DNA of 16,594 nt from positions 1 through 16,594 of the forward strand of contig JALNXV010000029.1 in NCBI GenBank assembly GCA_023230175.1. Direction: 5' to 3'. The notes under the pieces were generated by a model that saw only the letters and a list, made by a program, of their open reading frames with translations, ran no database searches and was not told the DNA's origin. The position numbers were made by a program, and so were the translations under genes. Below, piece by piece: positions 7,683 to 15,847 of this stretch (position 1 is its first letter; every line of letters starts with the position of its first letter). Origin of the DNA: Candidatus Cloacimonadota bacterium. Lineage in GTDB: Bacteria; Cloacimonadota; Cloacimonadia; Cloacimonadales; WRIO01.

Positions 7683-9115
7683 TATTTTCTCCTTAATCTG
7701 CTATTTGGTATTTGTAGTTCATCACGATATTTTGCTATTACACGTCTTGAAACACTTATGCCTCTTTCTTTCAAAATATCAACAATTTCTTGATCTGAAA
7801 GTGTGTTTGAGGGGTCTTCATCGTTAATAAGTTTTTCAATTTGTTGTTGCACATTTTGACGTGATACTGCTTCGTAATTTTTATCTTTTCCTGCTGTTGA
7901 ACAAAAGAAATCTTTTAATCCAAAAATACCAAACTGAGTGTCTACATATTTTGAATTTACTACTCTTGATATTGTTGACTCATTAACACCTAAATCGTCA
8001 GCTATGACAGCATAAGTTAAAGGGTCTAAGGTTCCTGATGAGTTATAAAAGAAATTCTTTTGATGATTAATAATTGACCTCATTACTCTTTCAAGAGTTC
8101 TGTTTCTTAAAAAAACAGACTTAATTAAAAACTTAGCTGAATTGATCTTATTTTTCACATAAGTAACGGCTTCTTTATTTTTCCCCATTTTTGAGAGTAT
8201 AGATTGATAGCTTCTACTTAGTGATATTTTAGGTATATTAAAATCATTAATGATAATTTCAAAATCATTTTCAATTTTAATTACAATTAAATCAGGAACA
8301 ATATATTGAGGTTTTCCTGAGTTTAAACGCATTCCCGGCTTAGGATCAAGTTTAGCAATTCTATCTCTACAGGAAATTATATCGTTTTCAGAAACGTCAT
8401 ATTTTTTTGCAAGTTGTGAATATTTTCTATGTATAAGTAAATCAAAATCTTCTAATATTATTGAGGTTAAAAGTTTATCATTTAATTCATACTCTTCAAG
8501 TTGGTTATATAAGCATTCGTTAATTGAACGGGCTGTTATACCTCTAGGGAAAGTCCTTAAGACAAGAGTATGTAATTCATCAGCGATCTGAGAATCAATA
8601 TTATACTCAAAAGCTAAAGCATAAATATCAAAATCTGAAGGTAAAAAACCATAAGCATTAGAATTATCTATTAAATCATATATGAAATTATATTCAAAAT
8701 CTTGAAGACGATATTTGTCAAATTGATTAATAAAATCAAGTTTATAATTATCTTCAACTTGTAAAAAATCTTCATACTTTGTATCATCTTCACTTTCGGT
8801 AGAAGCTGATCTAACTTGAGAATCACTATGAAACTCATTCCAACTATCTAAAATTTCTGAAAGTTCTTTTGCTTCTTGAAGTGTTTCTTTTATTTCATCA
8901 TTATCATTTGCTTCAATTTCTTGTTTTTCTTCATTATCTTCTTCCCAATCTTCCTTCATTTCAAGCATTGGGTTATCTATTATCTCTTGTTTAAGTAAAG
9001 TTTCTAATTCTAACATTGGCAATGTTAACATTTTTAGAGATTGAATCATTTGAGGCTTTAAGCTAAGTTCTTGTGTTTGTCGTAAAGATGTGATTTGTTG
9101 AATTTTATTATTCAT
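7682..9115 (-). CDS. rpoN: RNA polymerase sigma-54 factor
   Basis: Alternative sigma factor recognising -24/-12 promoters, needing an AAA+ activator. The Gln/Leu-rich region I is at 1-50 (LSLKPQMIQSLKMLTLPMLE). A strongly acidic region II (about 53-125) follows, then the core-binding domain, and a helix-turn-helix near 365-391 (AVIADDLGVNESTISRVV). The RpoN box at 456-465 reads SRRVIAKYRD, a close variant of ARRTVAKYRE. Length (477 aa) is normal. The ATG is 2 nt after the lptB stop with only a weak GAG upstream, implying coupling. A matching -24/-12 sequence upstream of lptB suggests self-control. No activator gene lies in the window. Confidence 0.97.
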   Translation of the reverse strand: MNNKIQQITSLRQTQELSLKPQMIQSLKMLTLPMLELETLLKQEIIDNPMLEMKEDWEEDNEEKQEIEANDNDEIKETLQEAKELSEILDSWNEFHSDSQVRSASTESEDDTKYEDFLQVEDNYKLDFINQFDKYRLQDFEYNFIYDLIDNSNAYGFLPSDFDIYALAFEYNIDSQIADELHTLVLRTFPRGITARSINECLYNQLEEYELNDKLLTSIILEDFDLLIHRKYSQLAKKYDVSENDIISCRDRIAKLDPKPGMRLNSGKPQYIVPDLIVIKIENDFEIIINDFNIPKISLSRSYQSILSKMGKNKEAVTYVKNKINSAKFLIKSVFLRNRTLERVMRSIINHQKNFFYNSSGTLDPLTYAVIADDLGVNESTISRVVNSKYVDTQFGIFGLKDFFCSTAGKDKNYEAVSRQNVQQQIEKLINDEDPSNTLSDQEIVDILKERGISVSRRVIAKYRDELQIPNSRLRRK

Positions 9116-9117
9116 TT

Positions 9118-9858
9118 TTACTCAAAAATTGGATTTAAAAAACGATCACCAAGATATACTTTACGTGCCTCGGGATCATTAATAAGTTCTTTAGAAGTTC
9201 CGGAAATTAAAATTTTCCCTTTGAAAACTACATACGCTCTTTGAACAATTGAAAGTGTATCAGTTACATTATGATCAGTTATAAGTATTCCTAAATTCTT
9301 TTCGTCTCGAAGTTTTCTGATTATATCTTGAATATCAGCAACAGCTAATGGATCAACTCCGGCAAAAGGTTCGTCCATTAACAAAAAAGAAGGATTTGTA
9401 ACTAATGATCTTGTGATTTCTAATTTTCTTCGTTCTCCTCCAGATAAAGTATATGCTTTTTGTTTAGCTAAGCTTGTAAGATTGAGGTCTTCTAAAGCTT
9501 CTTCTAATCTTAACTTTCTTTCAGTTTTAGATATTTTTAAGGTTTCTAAAATTGCCATAATATTTTGTTCTACTGAAAGCTTGTGAAATATTGATGGGGC
9601 TTGAGCTAAATAAGCCATCCCAAGTTGAGCTCTTTTATACATAGGTTTTTTAGTAATATTAATTTCATTAAAAAATACATTACCATTATTAGGTTTTGCT
9701 AAGCCTAAAATCATATAAAATGTGGTTGATTTACCGGCTCCATTTGGTCCTAAAATGCCTACAATTTCGCCTTGGTGAAGTTCAAAACTAACTCCATCAA
9801 CAACTTTACGATTTCCGTAAATTTTAACTAACTTATCAACAACTATTTTATTATTCAT
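9118..9858 (-). CDS. lptB: LPS export ABC transporter ATPase LptB
   Basis: Cytoplasmic ATPase that powers LptFG extraction of lipopolysaccharide from the inner membrane. Walker A GPNGAGKST (37-45), Q-loop YLAQAPSIF (Gln85), signature LSGGERRK (138-145), Walker B FLLMDEP (158-164) and switch His196 (TDHN) are all intact. The length of 246 aa and the SIFHKLSVEQNIMAILE block are typical of LptB. Its place before rpoN and hpf matches the common lptB-rpoN-hpf order. lptA and lptC are not upstream here, where an exported peptidase gene lies instead. An in-frame TAA 9 nt before the ATG fixes this start, yet no Shine-Dalgarno is visible (TAACCCTAT precedes it). Confidence 0.95.
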   Translation of the reverse strand: MNNKIVVDKLVKIYGNRKVVDGVSFELHQGEIVGILGPNGAGKSTTFYMILGLAKPNNGNVFFNEINITKKPMYKRAQLGMAYLAQAPSIFHKLSVEQNIMAILETLKISKTERKLRLEEALEDLNLTSLAKQKAYTLSGGERRKLEITRSLVTNPSFLLMDEPFAGVDPLAVADIQDIIRKLRDEKNLGILITDHNVTDTLSIVQRAYVVFKGKILISGTSKELINDPEARKVYLGDRFLNPIFE

Positions 9859-9869
9859 ATAGGGTTATT

Positions 9870-9895
9870 ATTATATTATTCTAATTATTTGTCAA
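9870..9895 (-). promoter_or_regulatory. lptB: Possible sigma-70 promoter of lptB
   Basis: A perfect TTGACA (9895-9890) and a perfect TATAAT (9875-9870) face lptB, but are only 14 nt apart. AATAAT (9872-9867) would give a 17-nt spacer. Either choice puts the start within about 10 nt of the ATG, implying a nearly leaderless message, in keeping with the missing ribosome binding site. Confidence 0.45.
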
Positions 9896-9912
9896 TGAAA
9901 ATTTTTAAAATG

Positions 9913-9927
9913 GCAAAAATTGTGCCA
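9913..9927 (-). promoter_or_regulatory. lptB: Sigma-54 (-24/-12) promoter upstream of lptB-rpoN
   Basis: The minus strand reads TGGCAC-AATTT-TTGC, an exact match to the TGGCAC-N5-TTGC core. It is oriented toward lptB, and the predicted start near 9901 leaves a 43-nt leader. Two copies of AAAATTGAT (plus-strand 9933-9941 and 9956-9964) lie just upstream. The same bases form a short dyad (TGGCA/TGCCA) followed by TTTT, so a weak terminator of the upstream peptidase gene is the main alternative. Confidence 0.6.
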
Positions 9928-9968
9928 AAGTGAAAATTGATTTTTTTTATTTTTTAAAATTGATATTA

Positions 9969-11024
9969 TCATTTATTGATTTCTTTGTAGGAAGGAGTAT
10001 CTTTCAGTGATTCAGCGTTAGTAACAGCGTTTAGAATTGCTTGTTCCATTGTATTTGTTAATAACATCCCTAAAAGAGTTATATCAACATTAACTTGATT
10101 AGTACCTAAACAGAAAATAGTATCACCATCATACATTGTATGAGATGGATAAATCGTACGTGCAAATCCATTGTGTGCCATTGAGGCAAGTTTATTTGCT
10201 TGTGCTTTATCTAATTTCGCATTAGTAATAATTATTCCGATTGTAGTATTTCCTTTAAAGGGATCTTTTAAGTCTTTATAATTATCTATCATTAATTGCT
10301 CAGTATTTAAAAATATGTGTTGCTTTCTATCATAAGCTCCTGCAATAAATTCATTAGTTCTTGGATTTTTTACATCTCCAAGACAATTTACAGCAACAAT
10401 AGCTCCAATTTGTAAATCTCCAATTTGGTAAGCTGATGTCCCCAATCCGCTTTTCATAGAATATTCTAATCCAAAATATTTACCTACAACTGCTCCATAA
10501 CCGGCACCTATATTCCCTTGAATATCTTCATTGTAACTTTCTGAGTTTATACAAGCTTGGAGTCCCATTTCTTTATCAGGACGTATTTTTGGATTTCCAA
10601 AGGTTAAATCAAATAAAACAGCACTTGAAACAATAGGAACCTTTGCTACCCCGACATCAAAACCAATATTATGATTTTCTAAATACTCCATTACACCACT
10701 CGATGCATCAAGACCAAAAGCACTTCCTCCGGCTAAAACTACTGCATGAATTTTCTGGACCATTTCCATAGGATTTAACAAATCTGTTTCTCTTGTACCC
10801 GGGGCTCCACCTCTAACGGCTACTCCTCCGGTAGCTCCATCTTTGCATATAATAACTGAAACACCTGTACCTTCAACGCTATGAGAATGTCCTAATTGTA
10901 TTCCGTAAATATCAGTTAATTTAATCTTTTCCATATTGTTGAATATCTCATTTACGTTCTCTTCTGTTGCAAATAAAATTGTACACATACAAAAAACTAA
11001 AAAAATAATTAATTTAATATACAT
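9969..11024 (-). CDS. Exported P1/S58 (DmpA/NylC-type) aminopeptidase homologue
   Basis: Member of the self-cleaving N-terminal nucleophile family that includes D-aminopeptidase DmpA, beta-aminopeptidases and nylon-oligomer hydrolase NylC. An N-terminal signal peptide (residues 1 to about 19, hydrophobic LIIFLVFCMCTILFA) predicts export. Family blocks are GHSHSVEGTGVSVI (45-58), VRGGAPGTRETDLL (70-83), VLAGGSAFGLDASSGV (96-111), GAGYGAVVGK (173-182) and SGLGTS (192-197). The processing site is predicted between Asn259 and Thr260 in GNTTIG, making Thr260 the nucleophile as in NylC (DmpA uses Ser). MAHNGFART and HTMYDGDTIF follow. GGAGG lies 6 nt before the ATG. The substrate cannot be deduced. 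It appears monocistronic or follows the transporter gene. Confidence 0.88.
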   Translation of the reverse strand: MYIKLIIFLVFCMCTILFATEENVNEIFNNMEKIKLTDIYGIQLGHSHSVEGTGVSVIICKDGATGGVAVRGGAPGTRETDLLNPMEMVQKIHAVVLAGGSAFGLDASSGVMEYLENHNIGFDVGVAKVPIVSSAVLFDLTFGNPKIRPDKEMGLQACINSESYNEDIQGNIGAGYGAVVGKYFGLEYSMKSGLGTSAYQIGDLQIGAIVAVNCLGDVKNPRTNEFIAGAYDRKQHIFLNTEQLMIDNYKDLKDPFKGNTTIGIIITNAKLDKAQANKLASMAHNGFARTIYPSHTMYDGDTIFCLGTNQVNVDITLLGMLLTNTMEQAILNAVTNAESLKDTPSYKEINK

Positions 11025-11044
11025 TGTTTACCTCCACTATAATT

Positions 11045-11072
11045 AATCTAATTAAAAGCTGAGAATTGTCAA
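11045..11072 (-). promoter_or_regulatory. Possible promoter of the P1 peptidase gene
   Basis: Minus-strand TTGACA (11072-11067) is followed after 16 nt by TAGATT (11050-11045), just 3' of the transporter stop codon. An 8-bp inverted repeat, AATTAATC (11041-11048) and GATTAATT (11073-11080), brackets the element and could be an operator or a weak terminator. The -10 match is poor. Confidence 0.35.
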
Positions 11073-11074
11073 GA

Positions 11075-12472
11075 TTAATTTAAAAATTTAATTACAAAAT
11101 ATAATGTTATGAGTGTTAATGTAAAGACAATAAGCGTAATAGATAATCCAACTTTAAGAAAAACAATATAATTTATTCTTAAATTTTTTATCTTTAGTAT
11201 TTTTTCCCACATTAATCCGGCTAAAGAGCCAATTAAAGATAAATTAGCACCTAGATTACTGGCAATAATAACTGCATAAGCGGATGCATAATACACGATA
11301 TTTGATAAATTATTTGATTCATTTAACAATATATTGCTGAATAAAATTGACATTGGTTGATTATTAATTAAATTTGTTAAGATAAATCCGGAAAATCCAT
11401 ATATAATGATGTTAATAAATAATGAATCACTTATTATTGATAAATTTTGGCTTAAGGTATTGATTAATCCATATTTCTTTAATGATGAAATTAGTATGAA
11501 ATTTACTATAATAAATGGCAATAATTTCCAAGGCATTCTTTTAAAAATTACAATAAAATCATTTCTTTCTCCGTAAAATCCGAAAAAACTAAAAGATTTT
11601 TTTAAATCATTACTAATTTCAGTTTTATACAATTGTGAGTTTTTGGCTGTATATGAAATCCATATTATGATGTCTTCAAGAAAATATATTAAAGCAAAAA
11701 ATAATGTGATTTGCCAAATTTTTAAATGTAATGAATCAGAAAATAGTAATATAATCAACATTGTAATCAACAATAAAAGGCTAATAATTGCATCATATAT
11801 ACTTCTTAATTTTATATATGATTTTTGATTTAAATAATACTTTTTTGTAATCTTGTTTTTAAAGAATAATAATAAAATTACATAATTGCATAGAGTTGCT
11901 GTAATTGAAGGAATATACATAATTCTTGAATATTCATTGAAAGGTATGTTTAAAGAGTTTGCAATAATAATATTTGTTGGATTACCTATATATAAAAACA
12001 TACTTGCAGTATTTGCTCCGAAAAATTCTGCGAATAGTAATGGAATGATATTAATATTTGCATGTTTTTTAAGATAAAATATTATTGGTGTGAGTGTTAA
12101 AATTACAATATCATTTGATGTAAACACCGTTAATAAGCAAGCAAATAAATAAATTAATGTAAAAAGTAAAACCCCTTTTCCTTTAGCATATTTGACAATT
12201 TTATATGAAAAATAATCTAATATTCCGGATAAATCGACACTTATACTTACATAAGCCACTGAATAGAATATAATTAATATTTCCCAAGGTTTTAGAGATT
12301 TGTATCCAACAATTCCTTCAATTATTGTATCATTTGGGATAAATTTAAACAAGTATAGAAGTATAAATATAACAATAGGAGTACTAATCATATCTAAATT
12401 AAATTTATTTATGCGAAGAGGTTTAATTGTAAATACTACAATAAGTATTATTGCAATAATAATTATATACAT
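11075..12472 (-). CDS. ArsB/NhaD-superfamily ion transporter
   Basis: Integral inner-membrane protein of 465 aa with about 11-12 hydrophobic segments. The pattern is that of the ion-transporter superfamily that holds ArsB, NhaD and SLC13-type carriers. The first half has FTSNDIVILTLTPIIF followed by a re-entrant-type motif GNPTNIIIANSL. The second half repeats the theme with NNQPMSILFSN and ASNLGANLSLIGSLAGLMW, which most resembles the ArsB consensus. The substrate cannot be fixed: arsenite, sodium/proton exchange or an organic anion are all possible, and no arsR, arsA or arsC is adjacent. An in-frame TAA 15 nt upstream restricts the start to this ATG, and no Shine-Dalgarno precedes it. TATAAA (12489-12484) lies 11 nt before the ATG, suggesting a leaderless transcript. 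Confidence 0.85.
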   Translation of the reverse strand: MYIIIIAIILIVVFTIKPLRINKFNLDMISTPIVIFILLYLFKFIPNDTIIEGIVGYKSLKPWEILIIFYSVAYVSISVDLSGILDYFSYKIVKYAKGKGVLLFTLIYLFACLLTVFTSNDIVILTLTPIIFYLKKHANINIIPLLFAEFFGANTASMFLYIGNPTNIIIANSLNIPFNEYSRIMYIPSITATLCNYVILLLFFKNKITKKYYLNQKSYIKLRSIYDAIISLLLLITMLIILLFSDSLHLKIWQITLFFALIYFLEDIIIWISYTAKNSQLYKTEISNDLKKSFSFFGFYGERNDFIVIFKRMPWKLLPFIIVNFILISSLKKYGLINTLSQNLSIISDSLFINIIIYGFSGFILTNLINNQPMSILFSNILLNESNNLSNIVYYASAYAVIIASNLGANLSLIGSLAGLMWEKILKIKNLRINYIVFLKVGLSITLIVFTLTLITLYFVIKFLN

Positions 12473-12497
12473 TAGAATAGGGTTTTATAATCAAAAA

Positions 12498-12521
12498 AAA
12501 CAGGTTCAATTGAACCTGTTT
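12498..12521 (-). terminator. Intrinsic terminator of the poly-gamma-glutamate operon
   Basis: A perfect 24-bp palindrome: AAACAGGTTC (12498-12507) pairs with GAACCTGTTT (12512-12521) around AATT. On the minus strand it is followed by eight T, 15 nt after the stop codon of the acidic-protein gene. This closes the pgs operon and insulates the transporter gene downstream. Confidence 0.9.
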
Positions 12522-12536
12522 AAAAATCTTTATGAC

Positions 12537-12818
12537 TTAAAAATCGTCATCATCATCGTCATCCCAATCATCATCCTCTTCATCTTCAACCCAATCAGGG
12601 CAAAATGAGATATCTTCTTCATAGTCCCACCCATCGACGTTACTTAGACCAAAGCGTTCTAAGAGATCATTTTCCCAAAGAGAATATTTTACTTTTTTTG
12701 TTTCATCAATATAATAAACGAGAACCGGTTTTGAATACTTTCTTAAATCATATTTATCATTATCTACAAGATCCAAAAATTCTCTTATTCTCTTTCTTTC
12801 TTTTTCGACTTTCATCAT
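12537..12818 (-). CDS. Small very acidic protein of unknown function
   Basis: I do not recognise the family. The 93-aa protein has a basic, helical start (MMKVEKERKRIREFLDLV), a middle part with SKPVLVYYIDETKKVKYSLWENDLLERFGL that looks like a small folded domain, and a C-terminal third that is almost all Asp/Glu. It ends in seven Asp followed by a terminal Phe. There is no signal peptide, so it should be cytosolic. AAGGAG lies 9 nt before the ATG, and it starts 15 nt after the beta-barrel gene stop, as the last gene of the pgs operon. The acid tail ending in Phe recalls the C-terminal tips of single-stranded-DNA-binding proteins, but this is only a likeness. The Asp codons form a slippage-prone GAT/GAC run. 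Confidence 0.75.
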   Translation of the reverse strand: MMKVEKERKRIREFLDLVDNDKYDLRKYSKPVLVYYIDETKKVKYSLWENDLLERFGLSNVDGWDYEEDISFCPDWVEDEEDDDWDDDDDDDF

Positions 12819-12833
12819 AAATGCTTACTCCTT

Positions 12834-13865
12834 TCAATTAAACATATCAAAACTCCATTCAATTGATGTACTGATTTGGAATTTTTCATATTCTTTGGAT
12901 TTGATTACATTTTCATAATCGGAGCTTACATTACGAAATCTATATTTAAAGTCAAGATTAAAATTTAAATTTTTTGCAACCCATAGGTCTGAACCAATGT
13001 TAATAGTTGAAATAACGTCAGTTCTAGTTGAATGATAAGGATCAAGAATTAATGGTTTGTCAGATTGAAAATATCTGTTTTCTAGTTTAAAACCACTATA
13101 AATTCTGTAATCTGCTAAAATTGAATAATATTTTTTAGACTTTAATTTAATCTCATAAATATTAGATTCATAAGATGCATCTTTTTCATTTTCAATAAGA
13201 TATTGAATATTATCATTATCTGATTCTACATTATAAGTTCTATAATAGTAGAATAAATCGATATTTAAATACTTAGTAATAAATTTCCAACCAAAGCCTG
13301 AGGTTAAAGCTGGTGCGTCATATTCTGTAAAATATTTATTATGATGATATTGTTCATATTTTAAGTAAAAATGAGGATAAATTAAATTATTGAAACGATA
13401 AGAAGTTGTAAAACGATATAAATTCTTTTTATATTCAAATTTTTCATAATCACTTGTTCCATCAGTATCTGTATATTTTCTTAGATAATTTTGAGGATAA
13501 TACCCGTATGAAATATTAAATCGTAAATTATTCCATTTATTATAAGACCCGATAAGAAATGATAATGAATTTTTATCATTATTATTAAATTTCGTAGAGT
13601 AAGTGGTTTTAATAAATGGAGATAATCTAAGTTGGTCAAAACGGTAAGTATTAGAAATGCCTATTTGGATATCATTAACTAAATCATCAGAGCTTTCAAC
13701 ATAATTATATGCAAAACCATCTTCAAACCTATTTATATCACTATCTGATAAATTAAAAACATTATTATCATATTGAAATCCATATTTTAAAGATAATGTA
13801 GTGCTTGATAATGATAATGAATAAAAACTTACTAATATGATTAAAATTAAGATATACTTGTACAT
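12834..13865 (-). CDS. Predicted outer-membrane beta-barrel protein in pgs operon
   Basis: A 343-aa exported protein. A signal peptide (about 1-21, hydrophobic ILILIILVSFYSLSLSS) is followed by alternating short amphipathic strands rich in Tyr, Phe, Asn and Lys with polar loops, the pattern of a beta-barrel of roughly 14-16 strands. Examples are TLSLKYGFQYDNNVF near the mature N-terminus, SFLIGSYNKWNNLRFNISYGYYP, ENRYFQSDK and NLNFNLDFKYRFRNV. The final strand is FQISTSIEWSFDMFN, with an aromatic near but not at the C-terminus. No family is recognised. GTGAGG lies 5 nt before the ATG, and the gene begins 10 nt after the upstream exported-protein gene. Its place in a poly-gamma-glutamate operon makes a role in polymer passage or anchoring at the outer membrane plausible but untested. 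Confidence 0.8.
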   Translation of the reverse strand: MYKYILILIILVSFYSLSLSSTTLSLKYGFQYDNNVFNLSDSDINRFEDGFAYNYVESSDDLVNDIQIGISNTYRFDQLRLSPFIKTTYSTKFNNNDKNSLSFLIGSYNKWNNLRFNISYGYYPQNYLRKYTDTDGTSDYEKFEYKKNLYRFTTSYRFNNLIYPHFYLKYEQYHHNKYFTEYDAPALTSGFGWKFITKYLNIDLFYYYRTYNVESDNDNIQYLIENEKDASYESNIYEIKLKSKKYYSILADYRIYSGFKLENRYFQSDKPLILDPYHSTRTDVISTINIGSDLWVAKNLNFNLDFKYRFRNVSSDYENVIKSKEYEKFQISTSIEWSFDMFN

Positions 13866-13875
13866 TTTTTCCTCA

Positions 13876-14712
13876 CTAATTTGGTTGAGTGGTTAAAAAC
13901 ATTCTAACTATAATTTCGTGATTAGTTTTTGGTATTATTGTTAAAATATCGTTTTCTTTTAAATTATTAATTTCTATTTTTTTCCCTAAAGACACTTCTT
14001 GATTATCAATTTTATAATCTTTTGAAGTGGATTTTGACAATACGATGGTTTTATAAATATCATTATTTAAAAATATATCTATAGTTGCTCCGGCAGAATT
14101 ATCTTTAATGCTTCTTACAAAAAAATAAGCATCACCATCTTTAGTTATTTTATAAGTTAAAAATGTCTGTTCAGTTGATGAAAAATATTCACTTTTAGTT
14201 TCTGATGATGTTAATGTATAGCTTTTATGATAAGTTTCAGGATTAATGAGTTTTGTAATAGGTTGTAATTTTGTAGTTTTAAATCTATAATGCCTAAAAT
14301 AAGCATTAGGGTTTCTTGTTTTAACCCGGATACTATTAACATTAGAAGGGATATTAATATTTATTGGATCTGCATAATAGTATTTATTATCGTTATTCAT
14401 TATATTTAAAGTATATTTAGTTTCTTGATTTTCAATAATTATTGAAAAATCTAATTTATCAGCTTTTTCTTTCAACATCGCTCTTAATTGAATTGTTGTA
14501 TTATCTTCACATTTTAATTCCATACTTTCAAATCTATTAGGACGATAATAATATCTTTTTAGAGATTTATTATTTTCTACTTCTGTAACAATTCTTTTTG
14601 ACCAGTGTTTTCCGACATTCAAGGGGTAATAAGTAGTTTTAGTTTGTGATAATAGATTTATTGACGCAAACACAAAACTAATGCAAATAATTAATTTTAA
14701 GTTTTTAATCAT
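13876..14712 (-). CDS. Exported protein of unknown family in pgs operon
   Basis: A 278-aa protein with a signal peptide (MIKNLKLIICISFVFASINLLSQ, about 1-22). The mature part starts TKTTYYPLNVGKHWSKR and is predominantly beta-strand, with many Tyr, Thr, Asn and Lys and no transmembrane helix. The C-terminal 100 residues (from about DGDAYFFVRSIKD, with GATIDIFLNN) look like a beta-sandwich. No lipobox is seen. It is therefore expected in the periplasm or at the cell surface. AAAGGAGG lies 6 nt before the ATG. It begins 13 nt after pgsW and ends 10 nt before the beta-barrel gene, so all three should be cotranslated. I do not recognise the family. Context suggests a periplasmic or surface partner of PGA export. 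Confidence 0.78.
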   Translation of the reverse strand: MIKNLKLIICISFVFASINLLSQTKTTYYPLNVGKHWSKRIVTEVENNKSLKRYYYRPNRFESMELKCEDNTTIQLRAMLKEKADKLDFSIIIENQETKYTLNIMNNDNKYYYADPININIPSNVNSIRVKTRNPNAYFRHYRFKTTKLQPITKLINPETYHKSYTLTSSETKSEYFSSTEQTFLTYKITKDGDAYFFVRSIKDNSAGATIDIFLNNDIYKTIVLSKSTSKDYKIDNQEVSLGKKIEINNLKENDILTIIPKTNHEIIVRMFLTTQPN

Positions 14713-14725
14713 AACAAGCCTCCTT

Positions 14726-15847
14726 TTATAGCTCTTCGTCGGGATCGATTATATTACTTGTAAAATGTCTATCATTTCTATCGTAAATAATTACAGAAAT
14801 AATAGCCCCTAATAAAACAATCCAACAGATTGATGCAACTAATACATTATTAATTTTTGTAGAGAATAATGAGCCGGTTCCCGGTTTAGGTAATGGATAA
14901 GAATTTTTTGGTAATTTGTAATCAGAAATAATTTTATTGATATTATATAAATGAATTACCTGTATATTTTTCTTAGCGAAAAACATCATAGCACCCGGTT
15001 CATTAAATGATTTTTCACCTAAACGTTTATTAATCCCCGTTGTGATAATTTTTGCATTTACAAGACTTCCGACAGAACCAACTCCTGCACCTAAATTTAT
15101 AAATGCTTTATATTTTTCACCTTCAGGGAGCAATTTAGTATATGCATCTAATCTTAGATTAACATTATCTTCTAAATTAATACCATTAATTAAGATTCTA
15201 TTATTTCTTTCTACAGCTTTAATTAAGTTTAATCTTCCTTCAGGAGGTAGACCTCTACCTAAATCATTTGAACCTCCGATACTTGCATATTCAGAATAAA
15301 ATGAAATTATTGAATTATTTAATAAGGTTTTCTCCATATCAAGCCAAGTAAACAGTTCTCTATTAGCTCCATAAGTTGCTGCTCCAACTGAAGTTATAAT
15401 GACTGGCTTTAATTTTAATGTTTCTAAAGCACAATATAAAGCAATGTTAGCACCGGGATTTGCACCTGTAACGCCAACTGCAACATAATCTCCTTCTTTT
15501 AAATCAGCTTTTTTTAATATATCTACCATTGCTGCTGAAAAGTTTGGATTTAAAGTTATTAGTCTTTCAGATAAAGTTCCACGACTTGTAGTTATAGTAG
15601 ATATACTAGTACCAACGACACCGGTTTCATTGGGGTCATTAATTTTATCAATATTATAACCTAAATCTATACTTTCATTTTTTAATATTTTAAGAGCAAT
15701 ATCCATCTTTTGAGCAGATTGTAGTTTTTCTTGAAACCATGGAGATTGTATATGAGTATAACTTGATTGAGCAATATAATAGAGGACGATACTTAAGACA
15801 GCGAGTCCTATTAATGACCAATTATTTTTTAATGAAGGTCTAAACAT
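14726..15847 (-). CDS. pgsW: Poly-gamma-glutamate system protein PgsW
   Basis: Membrane-anchored protein of the PgsW family, found beside PgsB and PgsC in bacteria that lack a standard PgsA. There is one N-terminal transmembrane helix (about 10-28) and one near the C-terminus (about 335-355), with a large soluble domain between. Conserved blocks are VAVGVTGANPGANIALYCALE (split at 122-142), SVGAATYGANRELFTWLDME (153-172), ASIGGSNDLGRGLPPEG (188-204) and INLGAGVGSVGS (250-261). Its biochemical role is not known to me. It presumably works with PgsB/C in making or exporting the polymer. The ATG lies inside the pgsC 3' end (8-nt overlap), with GAGG 9 nt upstream, indicating coupled translation and balanced amounts. 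Confidence 0.85.
   Translation of the reverse strand: MFRPSLKNNWSLIGLAVLSIVLYYIAQSSYTHIQSPWFQEKLQSAQKMDIALKILKNESIDLGYNIDKINDPNETGVVGTSISTITTSRGTLSERLITLNPNFSAAMVDILKKADLKEGDYVAVGVTGANPGANIALYCALETLKLKPVIITSVGAATYGANRELFTWLDMEKTLLNNSIISFYSEYASIGGSNDLGRGLPPEGRLNLIKAVERNNRILINGINLEDNVNLRLDAYTKLLPEGEKYKAFINLGAGVGSVGSLVNAKIITTGINKRLGEKSFNEPGAMMFFAKKNIQVIHLYNINKIISDYKLPKNSYPLPKPGTGSLFSTKINNVLVASICWIVLLGAIISVIIYDRNDRHFTSNIIDPDEEL

Noticed and set aside
9969..11024. Lipobox in the P1 peptidase signal peptide (Cys residues at 12 and 14)
   Set aside because: The residues before each Cys (Phe, Met) do not fit the small residue needed at -1.
12300..12820. Open frames on the plus strand opposite the transporter and acidic-protein genes (102 and 71 codons)
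   Set aside because: They lie antisense to well-supported genes, have no recognisable protein pattern and span the intrinsic terminator; AT-rich shadows.
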